Position numbers and translations under genes: made by a program. The notes under the pieces are model-generated. The model was not told the origin of the DNA and made no database searches. It was given only the letters and a program-made list of their open reading frames with translations. From assembly GCF_900489465.1 (NCBI RefSeq), contig NZ_UEFQ01000014.1, positions 1 through 43,525 of the forward strand: a DNA stretch of 43,525 bases, read 5' to 3'. Every line of letters starts with the position of its first letter. Within the stretch, counting starts at the first letter, position 1. The stretch is from Aequorivita sp. CIP111184. Its GTDB lineage: Bacteria > Bacteroidota > Bacteroidia > Flavobacteriales > Flavobacteriaceae. Positions 1 through 9,631 of the stretch are shown piece after piece.

Positions 1-24
1 ATTAGTTATTATTTATTATTTTTT

Positions 25-80
25 AGTGAGTAGTGAGTAGTGAGTAGTGAGTAGTGAGTAGTGAGTAGTGAGTAGTGAGT
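25..80. repeat. Heptanucleotide tandem repeat, 8 perfect copies
   Basis: Eight uninterrupted copies of the 7-bp unit AGTGAGT fill positions 25-80 and end 20 bp before the lptE start codon. The unit has stop codons in all three plus-strand frames, so the tract is not coding in the direction of the flanking gene. The minus strand reads open in all frames with a seven-residue cycle, but no gene there can be supported. Seven-base repeats can change copy number by slippage, which would change the spacing between lptE and whatever lies upstream. Upstream of the tract only AT-rich sequence (1-24) is visible. Confidence 0.97.
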
Positions 81-100
81 AAAAAATCAAAATAAATTAA

Positions 101-613
101 ATGCCAAAAATATTCTTAAAAATAGCTCTTATAAGTTCCGCAATTCTTTTACAAAGTTGTGGGCCGTATTCGTTTACTGGAGCAGATATTAATTACAATA
201 CTACAAGAACGGTACAGGTAAATTATTTTCAAAATAACGCCCCAATTGTTGAGCCTGGAATTGCAAGAGATTTTACGCAAAAATTACAGGATTTATTATT
301 AAACCAAACAAGTTTAGATTTGGTAAACAGTAGTGGCGATTTAGTTTACGAAGGAGAAATTACACAATTTTACATCGCGCCAATTACTGCAACCTCAAAC
401 AGTACGGCAGCCCAAAATAGACTTACCATTGCAATTAATATACGTTTTTACAACACAAAAGATCCTTTGAAAGATTTTGAGCAACCTTTCAGTTTTTATT
501 ATGATTATCCGGGAACAACACAGTTAACGGGTTCAAAGCTGGATGCGGCGGTTGATATTATTTTTGAACGATTAACACAGGACATCTTTAACAAATCACT
601 TGCAAACTGGTAG
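101..613 (+). CDS. lptE: LptE-family LPS-assembly lipoprotein
   Basis: Predicted outer-membrane lipoprotein of 170 residues, the plug partner of LptD in lipopolysaccharide export. The N-terminus has a hydrophobic signal peptide (about residues 5-17) and a lipobox LQSC with the lipidated cysteine at residue 20, followed by the GPYSFTGADI segment typical of Bacteroidota LptE. The rest looks like a compact alpha/beta domain with no catalytic motif. The last codons overlap the next gene if its earliest TTG start is used. In other flavobacteria lptE sits just before a TPR protein and secG, as here, which supports the call more than residue identity does. The 7-bp repeat lies directly upstream; no -7 box is visible, so transcription probably comes from outside the window. 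Confidence 0.88.
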   Translation: MPKIFLKIALISSAILLQSCGPYSFTGADINYNTTRTVQVNYFQNNAPIVEPGIARDFTQKLQDLLLNQTSLDLVNSSGDLVYEGEITQFYIAPITATSNSTAAQNRLTIAINIRFYNTKDPLKDFEQPFSFYYDYPGTTQLTGSKLDAAVDIIFERLTQDIFNKSLANW

Positions 614-617
614 CATT

Positions 618-1565
618 TTGAACACATCAAATTTTACATATTTACTTGCCAATCCGCAGAAAATAACTTCTGAGGATTTAGCTGCTTTGGATGTGCTCGT
701 TAAAAAATACCCTTATTTTCAAAGTGCGCGGGCATTACAGTTAAAAGGTTTAAAAAATCAGGAAAGTTTTCTTTATAATGATGCATTGAAGCTTACTGCA
801 GCACATACCACAGATCGCGATATTTTATTTGAATATATCACTTCAGAAAAATTTATTCAGAATGAAATTTCGCAAAATATTTTACAGCACGATGCTTCGG
901 TGGATGAAATTAAAGTTATTTCAGAAAATATCTCGGAACAAATTAGCCTTGAGATAGACAAGCAAATGAAGGCCGAAATGCAAAAGGCCGAAAATATTTT
1001 GAATCCAGAACTTTTCCAAAGAAAGATAGCATCGGTTACCAATTTAGCTGAAAAGAGAAAAGTTGAATCTGGCAAAATACTGCAACCAGACAAGCCCTTG
1101 GAATTTACAAAAAGTGACACACATTCCTTTTCAGAATGGCTAAAACTGACAAAAGCAAAACCAATTGTGCGTACGGAAGAATCTTCAAAATTAGAAAGTG
1201 AAAATTTTGTCAAAGACAATTTACCTTTTAAAAATTCTGCACCAGAAGAAGTTTCTGCACAGGAGGAAAAAGAGCGAAAATTCGAGTTAATAGACAAGTT
1301 TATTCAGGAACGTCCGAAAATAATTCCTTCGGAAATAGAAAAAAAAGCGCCAAAAGAAGAAAATAACAACTCAACAAAACCTTATACACAACCTTCCGAT
1401 TCGCTAATGACGGAGACTTTGGCGAAAGTTTACTTACAACAAAAGAACTATAAAAAAGCAATTCAAGCATATAAAATTTTAATTTTGAAAAATCCCGAAA
1501 AAAGTGGTTTCTTTGCAGACCAAATTCGGGCGATAGATAAATTGATTAATTCAGAACAATCATGA
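618..1565 (+). CDS. Tetratricopeptide-repeat protein upstream of secG
   Basis: Unnamed protein of 315 residues conserved between lptE and secG in flavobacteria. There is no in-frame ATG near the start. TTG codons at 600 and 618 are both possible; 618 is preferred because it gives the N-terminus MNTSNFTYLLANPQ that matches the family and avoids overlap with lptE. Residues 1-100 are helical, with a run resembling PYFQSARALQLKGLKNQESF. The middle (about 120-260) is charged, Lys/Glu-rich and probably disordered. A TPR-like helical pair occurs at the C-terminus (LAKVYLQQKNYKKAIQAYKI, then NPEKSGFFADQI). No signal peptide is evident, so a cytoplasmic location is likely. The stop overlaps the secG start (ATGA), pointing to coupled translation. 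Function unknown. Confidence 0.85.
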   Translation: MNTSNFTYLLANPQKITSEDLAALDVLVKKYPYFQSARALQLKGLKNQESFLYNDALKLTAAHTTDRDILFEYITSEKFIQNEISQNILQHDASVDEIKVISENISEQISLEIDKQMKAEMQKAENILNPELFQRKIASVTNLAEKRKVESGKILQPDKPLEFTKSDTHSFSEWLKLTKAKPIVRTEESSKLESENFVKDNLPFKNSAPEEVSAQEEKERKFELIDKFIQERPKIIPSEIEKKAPKEENNNSTKPYTQPSDSLMTETLAKVYLQQKNYKKAIQAYKILILKNPEKSGFFADQIRAIDKLINSEQS

Positions 1566-1894
1566 GTACTTTTACAATATTTTTAATTTTGATAATGATA
1601 GTGGCCTTTTTGTTGGTCGTAGTTATAATGGTTCAAAACCCAAAAGGTGGCGGTCTTTCATCATCGTTCGGCGGTGGTGGTGGCGCACAGATTGGTGGTG
1701 TGCAGAAAACAAGCGACTTTTTAGATAAAAGTACTTGGACACTTGCAACCATTATGCTCCTATTGATTTTAGGTTCCAATATTTTTATAATGGGAAGCAA
1801 TACTATTCAGTCAAAAACTTTTGACGAAAACGCAATTCCTTCAGTACCAACAACACAAATGCCTGCACCAACTGCAACAGACACTACAAACTAA
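1562..1894 (+). CDS. secG: Preprotein translocase subunit SecG
   Basis: 110-residue inner-membrane protein, the small non-essential subunit of the SecYEG channel. Two transmembrane helices are visible (about residues 4-24 and 58-78), joined by the glycine-rich cytoplasmic loop MVQNPKGGGLSSSFGGGGG that identifies SecG. The C-terminal tail is Pro/Thr/Ala-rich and polar. The start ATG overlaps the previous stop by 4 nt. A strong terminator follows, so secG ends this transcription unit and groESL is transcribed separately. Confidence 0.96.
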   Translation: MSTFTIFLILIMIVAFLLVVVIMVQNPKGGGLSSSFGGGGGAQIGGVQKTSDFLDKSTWTLATIMLLLILGSNIFIMGSNTIQSKTFDENAIPSVPTTQMPAPTATDTTN

Positions 1895-1920
1895 TAATTA
1901 GTTACAACATATTTTAAAGA

Positions 1921-1953
1921 TGCCAGCTTATGACAAGCTGGCATTTTTGTTTT
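1921..1953 (+). terminator. Rho-independent terminator after secG
   Basis: A perfect 9-bp stem TGCCAGCTT / AAGCTGGCA with a 5-nt loop (ATGAC) is followed directly by TTTTTGTTTT. It lies 27 bp after the secG stop and separates the lptE-secG unit from groESL. Confidence 0.93.
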
Positions 1954-1968
1954 ATAAACTGTCAGTTT

Positions 1969-2025
1969 ATGGGCAGTGGCACAATTTCTGCCCATTAGCT
2001 CTCCAAACATTAAACTCAAGTTTAA
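1969..2025. promoter_or_regulatory. Two dyads upstream of groES
   Basis: First dyad: ATGGGCAG (1969-1976) and CTGCCCAT (1988-1995), 8-bp perfect arms with an 11-nt spacer. Second dyad: TTAAACT (2010-2016) and AGTTTAA (2019-2025) with a 2-nt centre. Neither is followed by a T tract, so neither looks like a terminator. The classical CIRCE heat-shock operator is absent, as is an exact TAnnTTTG box. The dyads may be regulator sites or 5'-leader hairpins for the chaperonin operon; this is inference from position. Confidence 0.45.
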
Positions 2026-2046
2026 CAACTAAAAAATAAAATTGAA

Positions 2047-2322
2047 ATGGCATTAAAAATTCAACCCCTTGCAGATAGAGTTCTGGTTCAGCCGCAAGAA
2101 GCTGAGACTAAAACCGCATCTGGTATATACATTCCAGATTCTGCAAAAGAAAAACCACAAAAAGGTAAAGTAGTTGCCGTTGGTAAAGGCAAAGAAGATT
2201 ACAAAATGACCGTGAAGGTTGGTGATACCGTTCTTTATGGAAAGTACTCTGGCAGCGAACTAAAGTTTGATGGTAAAGATTACCTGATTATGCGCGAAGA
2301 TGATATTTTAGCCATCATCTAA
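2047..2322 (+). CDS. groES: Co-chaperonin GroES
   Basis: 91-residue co-chaperonin that caps the GroEL ring. The sequence has the family's N-terminal [12 protein letters not shown] strand, the mobile loop that contacts GroEL ([16 protein letters not shown], about residues 19-34) and the roof/core segment [20 protein letters not shown]. Length matches the usual 90-97. It is followed 77 bp later by groEL on the same strand, the usual bicistronic arrangement. Confidence 0.98.
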   Translation: MALKIQPLADRVLVQPQEAETKTASGIYIPDSAKEKPQKGKVVAVGKGKEDYKMTVKVGDTVLYGKYSGSELKFDGKDYLIMREDDILAII

Positions 2323-2396
2323 CATTTCATAAATAAATTTAAGAATTAGTTTAACCAAAGCTTAAGGCATATAGCCAAAAGCATAAAGCATTTTAA

Positions 2397-4037
<1,641 letters not shown>

Positions 4038-4060
4038 TTCCAAAAAAAATTAATAGTATT

Positions 4061-4097
4061 AAACCTCACAGGTCTTCAAGATTTGTGAGGTTTTTTT
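4061..4097. terminator. Terminator after groEL
   Basis: A 10-bp stem AAACCTCACA (4061-4070) / TGTGAGGTTT (4084-4093) with a 13-nt loop runs into seven T residues (4091-4097). The A-rich left flank means it could also work on the minus strand for the convergent peptidase gene ending at 4112. Confidence 0.88.
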
Positions 4098-4111
4098 ATG
4101 TTGAAGTACTC

Positions 4112-5341
4112 TTAAAAAGTAACCTCAACCTCCTTCAATTCACCGTTTCTATTAATAGTAACTGTTGCGGTTTCTCCTTTTTCAAATTTTGAAAGACTTT
4201 TCATATAACTCATCATATCTGTCACTTCAAATTCTCCCATTTTTACTACTATATCGCCTTTTTGAAGTCCTGCTTTTTGAGCTGGTTTTTCTTCGCTAAC
4301 ACCATCAATCCGCATTCCTTTTCCGCTGAAAAGATAATCGGGTACAACGCCCAATGTTACTTTAAAATCTGGAACAGCCTCACTTTCATTTTTGGTTTTT
4401 CTGAAAGGAAGTTTTGGTTGGCTGTCTAAATCTTTTATGATACTGAAAATATAATTTGAAATGATATCCATTCCATCAAAATTCACCTTTTCTGTATCGT
4501 CACTAGGTTTGTGATAATCTTCGTGTTGTCCAGTGAAAAAGTGAAGCACCGGAATATCTGCCAAATAAAAAGAAGTGTGATCGCTCGGACCAACGCCACT
4601 TTCATTTTCTATAATTTTCAAACTACCTGCGTTTGCGTTTACGGTTTGTTTTAAAATAGGCGATGTTCCCAAGCCGTAAACAGCCAAAGCGTTTTCAGAA
4701 TTAAGCCTTCCCACCATATCCATGTTCAGCATATAGGTTACTTTTTTTGTATCAATAGTTGGGTTTTTTACGAAATAATTTGAACCCAATAATCCTTCTT
4801 CTTCACCCGAAAAGGCAATGAAGAGATAGTTGTTGTTCTTTGGAGAATCTTTCTTTTGAAGCGAATCTGCTAAATGCAACATTATCGCCACTCCGCTCGC
4901 ATTATCATCCGCACCATTATGTATTGCTGGGCCTTCACGATAAAGCGAACCTTCGCCGCCCATTCCTAAATGGTCATAATGCGCACCGATTACAACAGTG
5001 TTTTCAGACTTGTTGTCCAAATATGCAATTACGTTTTCACCAGTTTCGGTGCTATCATTATTTTCCGAAGTAAATTCTGCTTCTTGGTGTGGGTTTTTAC
5101 TGGCCTTAAAAGTGAATTTTTGAAGATACCCATCAGTTCCTTTTGGTTGCAATCCTAAATCAGTGAACCTTGTTGCTATATATTCTGCAGCTTTCTTTTC
5201 GTCTTCTGAACCCGTCTTTCTTCCATTCAAACTATCATTAGCCAAAACGGAGACATCTTCCTTCATACTAACGGACTTCACTTTTGTTTCCTTGCAGGAA
5301 AAAACAAGCATTACGAGAAATAACAGTATAATTGTGCGCAT
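4112..5341 (-). CDS. M28-family zinc aminopeptidase lipoprotein with PDZ domain
   Basis: 409-residue lipoprotein metallopeptidase. The ATG at 5341 is chosen over an upstream TTG because it gives a proper signal peptide with lipobox VFSC (Cys16). The M28 catalytic domain spans about residues 30-320. Predicted zinc ligands and catalytic residues are His121 in AHYDHLG, the Asp pair in HNGADDNASG (145/146), Glu180/Glu181 in FSGEEEGLLGS, Asp208 in NMDMVGR and His277 in YHKPSDD. A C-terminal PDZ domain (about 325-409) carries AQKAGLQKGDIVVKMG. It probably trims peptides in the periplasm or at the outer membrane. It diverges from the TolB-like gene with only 31 bp between start codons, so the two are likely regulated from one site. 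Confidence 0.92.
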   Translation of the reverse strand: MRTIILLFLVMLVFSCKETKVKSVSMKEDVSVLANDSLNGRKTGSEDEKKAAEYIATRFTDLGLQPKGTDGYLQKFTFKASKNPHQEAEFTSENNDSTETGENVIAYLDNKSENTVVIGAHYDHLGMGGEGSLYREGPAIHNGADDNASGVAIMLHLADSLQKKDSPKNNNYLFIAFSGEEEGLLGSNYFVKNPTIDTKKVTYMLNMDMVGRLNSENALAVYGLGTSPILKQTVNANAGSLKIIENESGVGPSDHTSFYLADIPVLHFFTGQHEDYHKPSDDTEKVNFDGMDIISNYIFSIIKDLDSQPKLPFRKTKNESEAVPDFKVTLGVVPDYLFSGKGMRIDGVSEEKPAQKAGLQKGDIVVKMGEFEVTDMMSYMKSLSKFEKGETATVTINRNGELKEVEVTF

Positions 5342-5346
5342 ATCAT

Positions 5347-5364
5347 TACTTTTGCTCAAAAGTA
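5347..5364. promoter_or_regulatory. Face-to-face -7 boxes forming an 18-bp palindrome
   Basis: TACTTTTG (5347-5354), CT, CAAAAGTA (5357-5364): a perfect 8-bp inverted repeat whose two arms each match the Bacteroidota -7 consensus TAnnTTTG, one per strand. The plus arm lies 18 bp before the TolB-like ATG (5373) and the minus arm 15 bp before the peptidase ATG (5341). Leaders would be only about 10-12 nt and the two polymerases would occupy the same DNA. No matching -33 element is seen at the usual distance, so a palindromic operator is an alternative reading. Confidence 0.6.
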
Positions 5365-5372
5365 CATTAAAA

Positions 5373-6500
5373 ATGAAAATATTATATACCCTACTATTTG
5401 TTTCCGTTTTTATGAGTTGTAAAAATCAAGGGAAAGATACTGAGAAAGAATTATCCAACTCAACTGAAAAAAAATCAACAGCAACTCTTGATCCCCAAAC
5501 AAAAGATACTTTAATCTATTCCGAAGAAAAACACTTCAAAAACATTCGGCAAGTAACATTTGGAGGTGATAACGCAGAGGCATATTGGAGTTTCGACGAT
5601 AGCAAGCTCATCTTCCAAAGCAACTACAAAAATTGGGGTGTAAACTGCGACCAAATGTTTTTGATGAATGCCGATGAAACTTTTAATGATAAACAGCCGC
5701 CAATGGTAAGCACGGGAAAAGGCAGAACTACCTGTAGTTATTTTCTGCCAGACGGAAAACATATTGTTTATGGGAGCACCCACTTAAAAGACGTAAACTG
5801 CCCAAAGGTTCCACTGAAAAAAGAAGGAAAATATGTCTGGCCAGTTTATGACAGCTTCGATATCTTCGTTGCAGATTTGGATGGAAATATTACAGCACAA
5901 TTAACAAACGAACCTGGGTACGATGCCGAAGCGACCGTTTCACCAAAGGGCGATAAAATTGTTTTCACCTCAATGCGCAGTGGCGATTTAGAGCTTTACA
6001 CAATGGATATTGACGGTAAAAATATAAAACAAATTACTGATGAATTAGGTTATGATGGAGGCGCATTCTTTTCGCCCGACGGTTCAAAATTAATTTTCCG
6101 CGCTTCCCGCCCAAAAACCGAAACAGCAATAAAGGAGTACAAAGATTTGTTAGCCCAAGGTTTAGTGCAGCCGACCGAAATGGAACTTTTTATCTGCAAC
6201 GCAGACGGAAGTGATTTAAGGCAACTTACACATTTAGGTAATGCTAATTGGGCGCCGTTCTTCCATCCTTCGGGGAAAAAGATTTTATTTTCAAGCAATT
6301 TTGAGGCAGAAAGAGGATTTCCTTTTAATCTATATTTGATAGATATTGACGGGAAAAATTTAGAACGCGTTACACATGGTAGAACATTTGATGCCTTTCC
6401 AGTATTTTCAAATGATGGCAAAAAACTGGTTTTTTCTTCCAATAGAAATAATGGCGGCGGGCACGACACCAACCTTTTTATTGCTGAATGGCAAGACTGA
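5373..6500 (+). CDS. TolB-like PD40 beta-propeller lipoprotein
   Basis: 375-residue lipoprotein with WD40-like PD40 blades. The ATG at 5373 gives a signal peptide with lipobox FMSC (Cys16); an open frame reaches further upstream, but only into the divergent peptidase gene. Blades are recognised by repeated motifs such as FSPDGSKLIFRAS, SPKGDKIVFTSMRSGDLELY, HPSGKKILFSS and SNDGKKLVFSSNRN, each followed by a strand ending in DIDG or a similar turn. Proteins of this shape bind partners or peptides in the periplasm; a peptidase partner encoded next door is plausible. No catalytic triad of prolyl oligopeptidases is present, so it is not a DPP-type enzyme. Exact role unknown. Confidence 0.85.
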   Translation: MKILYTLLFVSVFMSCKNQGKDTEKELSNSTEKKSTATLDPQTKDTLIYSEEKHFKNIRQVTFGGDNAEAYWSFDDSKLIFQSNYKNWGVNCDQMFLMNADETFNDKQPPMVSTGKGRTTCSYFLPDGKHIVYGSTHLKDVNCPKVPLKKEGKYVWPVYDSFDIFVADLDGNITAQLTNEPGYDAEATVSPKGDKIVFTSMRSGDLELYTMDIDGKNIKQITDELGYDGGAFFSPDGSKLIFRASRPKTETAIKEYKDLLAQGLVQPTEMELFICNADGSDLRQLTHLGNANWAPFFHPSGKKILFSSNFEAERGFPFNLYLIDIDGKNLERVTHGRTFDAFPVFSNDGKKLVFSSNRNNGGGHDTNLFIAEWQD

Positions 6501-6571
6501 GTTGATTAACGATTGTGGATTGCTGATTTAGATTTTTTGAATTCTAGCTAACGATTAAAAATAACGGTTTT

Positions 6572-7960
6572 TTGAATTTCATTAAATTATATAAAATCCC
6601 ACTTTTATTTGCGGCACTTTCCATCGCATTTTACATCAGTTTTGGATATGATTTGGAACGAAGTGATTTTGTAAAACTCATCTCGCTTTATTCTGCCCTA
6701 TTTGTTATCGCCTTTTTATTTGTCGAAAAATTTACACCAAAGCGTAGGGAAAGCTTTTTGGTTTTAGTCAGTTTTGGAATTATTTTCCGAATTGTTTTTA
6801 TTGCTGCTGTTCCCAATCTCTCTCAGGATTTTTATCGGTTTTTGTGGGATGGACGGTTGCTGTTGCAAGGTGTAAGTCCCTATTTGTTTACTCCTGACCT
6901 TTCGACTGCGCTCGAGGTAACAGTTGAACAATCGCAACAATTGATTGACGGAATGGGCGCATTAAATGCAAGCCATTTCAGTAATTATCCACCCATTAAT
7001 CAATTGTTTTTTACTATTGCTGCGCTCTTTGCGGGAAAAAGTATTTTGGGTTCAGCAATAGTTCTTCGGATAGTAATTATTTTAGCAGATATTGGAATTC
7101 TATATTTTGGGAAAAAAATATTGGAGAAGATGAATCTTCCAATCAAAAATATTTTTTGGTATTTTCTGAATCCTTTTATAATTATTGAACTTACCGGAAA
7201 CCTTCATTTTGAAGGGGTGATGCTTTTCTTCTTTGTTTGGGGATTATATTTACTTTTTAATGGAAAATGGTTTTGGGCGGCCCTTTTAATTGGGTGTTCT
7301 ATTTCGGTGAAATTGATTCCGCTATTGTATTTGCCCTTGTTTTTGGGGTATTTTATAAATAAAATAGATACTACAGACATTCAAAAACGCTTCGATAAGC
7401 TCAGCTTGACATCTTTATTTAAATTTTATATAGTAGTGTTAGTTACTACTGCAATTACATTTCTTCCTTTTTTGTCTTCGGCATTTATCCAGAATTTTTC
7501 ATCAACCATAGCGCTTTGGTTTCAGAATTTTGAGTTTAATGCGAGTATTTATTATGTAATTCGGTGGATTGGTTTCGAAATAGTTGGGTGGAATTTGATT
7601 GAAACAGTTGGGAAAATTCTGCCTGTTTTGGTATTGATTTTCGTTTCGGGAATTGCTTTTTTCAGAAAAAATAAAACACCTCAGCAATTATTAACCGCTA
7701 TGCTTTTTGCTATTTTGTTTTACTTTCTGCTGTCAACCACCGTGCATCCTTGGTACATTGCCACTCCTCTTTTGCTGTCGGTTTTTACGAAATACAAATT
7801 TCCAATTGTTTGGAGTTTTGCAGTGATGCTTAGTTATTCAGCTTACGGAGTAAATGGTTTTGATGAAAAGCTTTGGTTGGTGGCTTTGGAATATATTATT
7901 GTTATTGGATTCGCTTTTCAGGAAATTTTTCAATCAAAATTTAAACCTACAAGATTTTGA
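6572..7960 (+). CDS. GT87/GT-C type membrane glycosyltransferase
   Basis: 462-residue integral membrane protein with about ten to twelve hydrophobic helices. The start is a TTG at 6572; an in-frame stop at 6545 and the absence of any ATG before the first helix leave it as the best choice. The loop after the second helical pair has the acidic motif LSQDFYRFLWDGRLLLQGVSPY, characteristic of GT-C enzymes of the DUF2029/mannosyltransferase type that take sugars from polyprenyl-phosphate donors on the outer face of the inner membrane. Neither substrate nor acceptor can be read from sequence. It follows the TolB-like gene by 71 bp on the same strand and converges on the nitrilase fusion gene. Confidence 0.82.
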   Translation: MNFIKLYKIPLLFAALSIAFYISFGYDLERSDFVKLISLYSALFVIAFLFVEKFTPKRRESFLVLVSFGIIFRIVFIAAVPNLSQDFYRFLWDGRLLLQGVSPYLFTPDLSTALEVTVEQSQQLIDGMGALNASHFSNYPPINQLFFTIAALFAGKSILGSAIVLRIVIILADIGILYFGKKILEKMNLPIKNIFWYFLNPFIIIELTGNLHFEGVMLFFFVWGLYLLFNGKWFWAALLIGCSISVKLIPLLYLPLFLGYFINKIDTTDIQKRFDKLSLTSLFKFYIVVLVTTAITFLPFLSSAFIQNFSSTIALWFQNFEFNASIYYVIRWIGFEIVGWNLIETVGKILPVLVLIFVSGIAFFRKNKTPQQLLTAMLFAILFYFLLSTTVHPWYIATPLLLSVFTKYKFPIVWSFAVMLSYSAYGVNGFDEKLWLVALEYIIVIGFAFQEIFQSKFKPTRF

Positions 7961-7979
7961 AAACCTTGCAGGCTTATAA

Positions 7980-9518
7980 TTATTTCTTTACCCGTTCTAA
8001 TCTGTAGAAATCTTTTCTTCTGTCCTTTAAATTTCGAACTGCCCCAAAAGTATGAAGTTCGCGGAGTAAATCAACATCAACATCAGCCACCAAAATCATT
8101 TCGGTATTTGGAGTTGCTTCGGCTTTTATTCCGTTGTTTGGGAAAGAGAAATCGCAGGGGGTGAACACAGCGCTCTGTGCGTACTGAATATCCATATTGT
8201 GCACTTTCGGTAGATTACCAACACTTCCGGCAATAGCTACATAACATTCGTTCTCTACGGCTCTGGCTTGAGCACATAATCTTACACGGGAATAACCGTT
8301 TTGTGTATCTGTAAGGAAGGGGACAAAAAGAATGTCCATTCCTTCATCTGAAAGCAATCGTGATAATTCAGGAAATTCGGAATCGTAGCAGATTAATACT
8401 CCAATCTTTCCACAATCTGTATCAAAAGTTTGAAGTGAATTTCCGTTTACCATTCCCCAAACTTTAGCTTCATCGGGCGTTACGTGTATCTTTTCATAAC
8501 GTTCCACACTTCCATCGCGACGACATAGGTAGCCAACGTTGTACAGTTTCCCGCGGACCATTTCTGGCATGCTACCCGTAATGATATTGATATTGTACGA
8601 AATGGAAAGCTGCGCCATTTTATCGGTAATTTCCTTTGTATGTTTTGCCAATTCACGAATTGCATCCGGTTCGCTCATGTGGTTGTATTCTGCCATAAGC
8701 GGGGCGTTGAAAAATTCTGGGAACATAGCAAAATCGCAACGGTAGCCTGCCACGCTATCAATAAAATATTCTACTTGCTGCATTAAATCTTCCATTCCAG
8801 CATAGCTACGCATCTGCCATTGAATAAGACCCAAACGCACTACACTTTTGATAGCGCTCGGCTTTGGTTTTTTGTCTGGTTTAGTGAAATAAATATTATC
8901 CCATTCCATTAAAACCGCAAATTCTCCTGAAGCTTTATCGCCTTCCAAATACCCTTTTAAAACTCGCACTGGGTGAAAATCATTTGAAATTTGAAAATTC
9001 AGCACAGGGTCGTCAATTTGTTTGCGCTTTACCTTTTCGATATATTGTTTTGGTGAAATTTTATCGGCGTGTAAATGATAGTTCGGCATTCTTCCTCCGA
9101 AAATGATGCTTTTCAAATTTAAATTTTCGCAGAGTTCTTTTCTATAATCATACAGTCTTCTTCCCAAACGCAACCCACGAAAGTCGGGACGGATAAAGAC
9201 ATCAATTCCGTACAGTACATCGCCTTCGGGGTCGTGGATGCTAAAGGTTGGGTCATCTGTTATATCCTTATATGTATGTTGATCTTCTATTTCATCAAAA
9301 TCTACAATAATTGAAAGCGCACAACCAGCAATCTCGCCATCGGCCATTATTACTACTTGTCCTTCGGGAAAAATGTCTATCAAATTTCCTATTTCATCAA
9401 TTTTCCAATAACTGTTTGGCAGTCCGCCATAAGATTGAATGGTGGCTTCTTTCAGCGCTTCGTAATCTTTAAGCGTTAAAAATTTTAATTCTATATTTTC
9501 AATCTTCTGTGGTTCCAT
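7980..9518 (-). CDS. Bifunctional GNAT N-acetyltransferase / carbon-nitrogen hydrolase
   Basis: 512-residue two-domain protein. Residues 1-200 are a GNAT acetyltransferase domain with the acetyl-CoA binding stretch RPDFRGLRLGRRL near 110-122. Residues about 225-505 are a nitrilase-superfamily domain with the complete catalytic triad: Glu268 (FPEFF), Lys343 (YEKIHV) and Cys377 (ICYDSEFP). Such hydrolases cleave non-peptide C-N bonds of amides, carbamoyl compounds or ureas, so the pair could acetylate and deamidate related small molecules. The gene lies downstream of, and on the same strand as, speA-speB-speY. That makes a polyamine or agmatine-derived substrate tempting, but this is inference. 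A stable hairpin sits in the 113-bp gap between it and the polyamine operon. Confidence 0.93.
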   Translation of the reverse strand: MEPQKIENIELKFLTLKDYEALKEATIQSYGGLPNSYWKIDEIGNLIDIFPEGQVVIMADGEIAGCALSIIVDFDEIEDQHTYKDITDDPTFSIHDPEGDVLYGIDVFIRPDFRGLRLGRRLYDYRKELCENLNLKSIIFGGRMPNYHLHADKISPKQYIEKVKRKQIDDPVLNFQISNDFHPVRVLKGYLEGDKASGEFAVLMEWDNIYFTKPDKKPKPSAIKSVVRLGLIQWQMRSYAGMEDLMQQVEYFIDSVAGYRCDFAMFPEFFNAPLMAEYNHMSEPDAIRELAKHTKEITDKMAQLSISYNINIITGSMPEMVRGKLYNVGYLCRRDGSVERYEKIHVTPDEAKVWGMVNGNSLQTFDTDCGKIGVLICYDSEFPELSRLLSDEGMDILFVPFLTDTQNGYSRVRLCAQARAVENECYVAIAGSVGNLPKVHNMDIQYAQSAVFTPCDFSFPNNGIKAEATPNTEMILVADVDVDLLRELHTFGAVRNLKDRRKDFYRLERVKK

Positions 9519-9549
9519 TCTGTTGTTTTATTAACTAATCTAAAATCCC

Positions 9550-9576
9550 TTCCCTCAACGCTTTTTGTTGAGGGAA
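9550..9576 (-). terminator. Stem-loop between the polyamine operon and the nitrilase gene
   Basis: A perfect 10-bp stem TTCCCTCAAC (9550-9559) / GTTGAGGGAA (9567-9576) with a 7-nt loop. On the minus strand the stem is followed by GGGATTTTAG, a poor T tract, so termination would be partial. It may instead be an mRNA-processing or stabilising hairpin. Confidence 0.55.
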
Positions 9577-9631
9577 ACGATTTCTATTTATCTGTTATCC
9601 GTATTTGTATATAATTATTATTTACCTCTTT

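Noticed and set aside
25-80. The heptamer tract as a CRISPR array
   Set aside because: The units are contiguous with no spacers, and no cas genes are present; it is a simple tandem repeat.
1969-2025. CIRCE (HrcA) operator before groES
   Set aside because: The sequence TTAGCACTC-N9-GAGTGCTAA is absent; the dyads here are different.
5163-5372. 70-residue upstream extension of the TolB-like gene
   Set aside because: It lies inside the divergent peptidase gene; the internal ATG at 5373 gives a proper lipoprotein signal.
7946-7974. Possible terminator between the convergent glycosyltransferase and nitrilase genes
   Set aside because: CCTACAAG / CTTGCAGG pairs with a mismatch, overlaps the stop codon and lacks a T tract; too weak to annotate.
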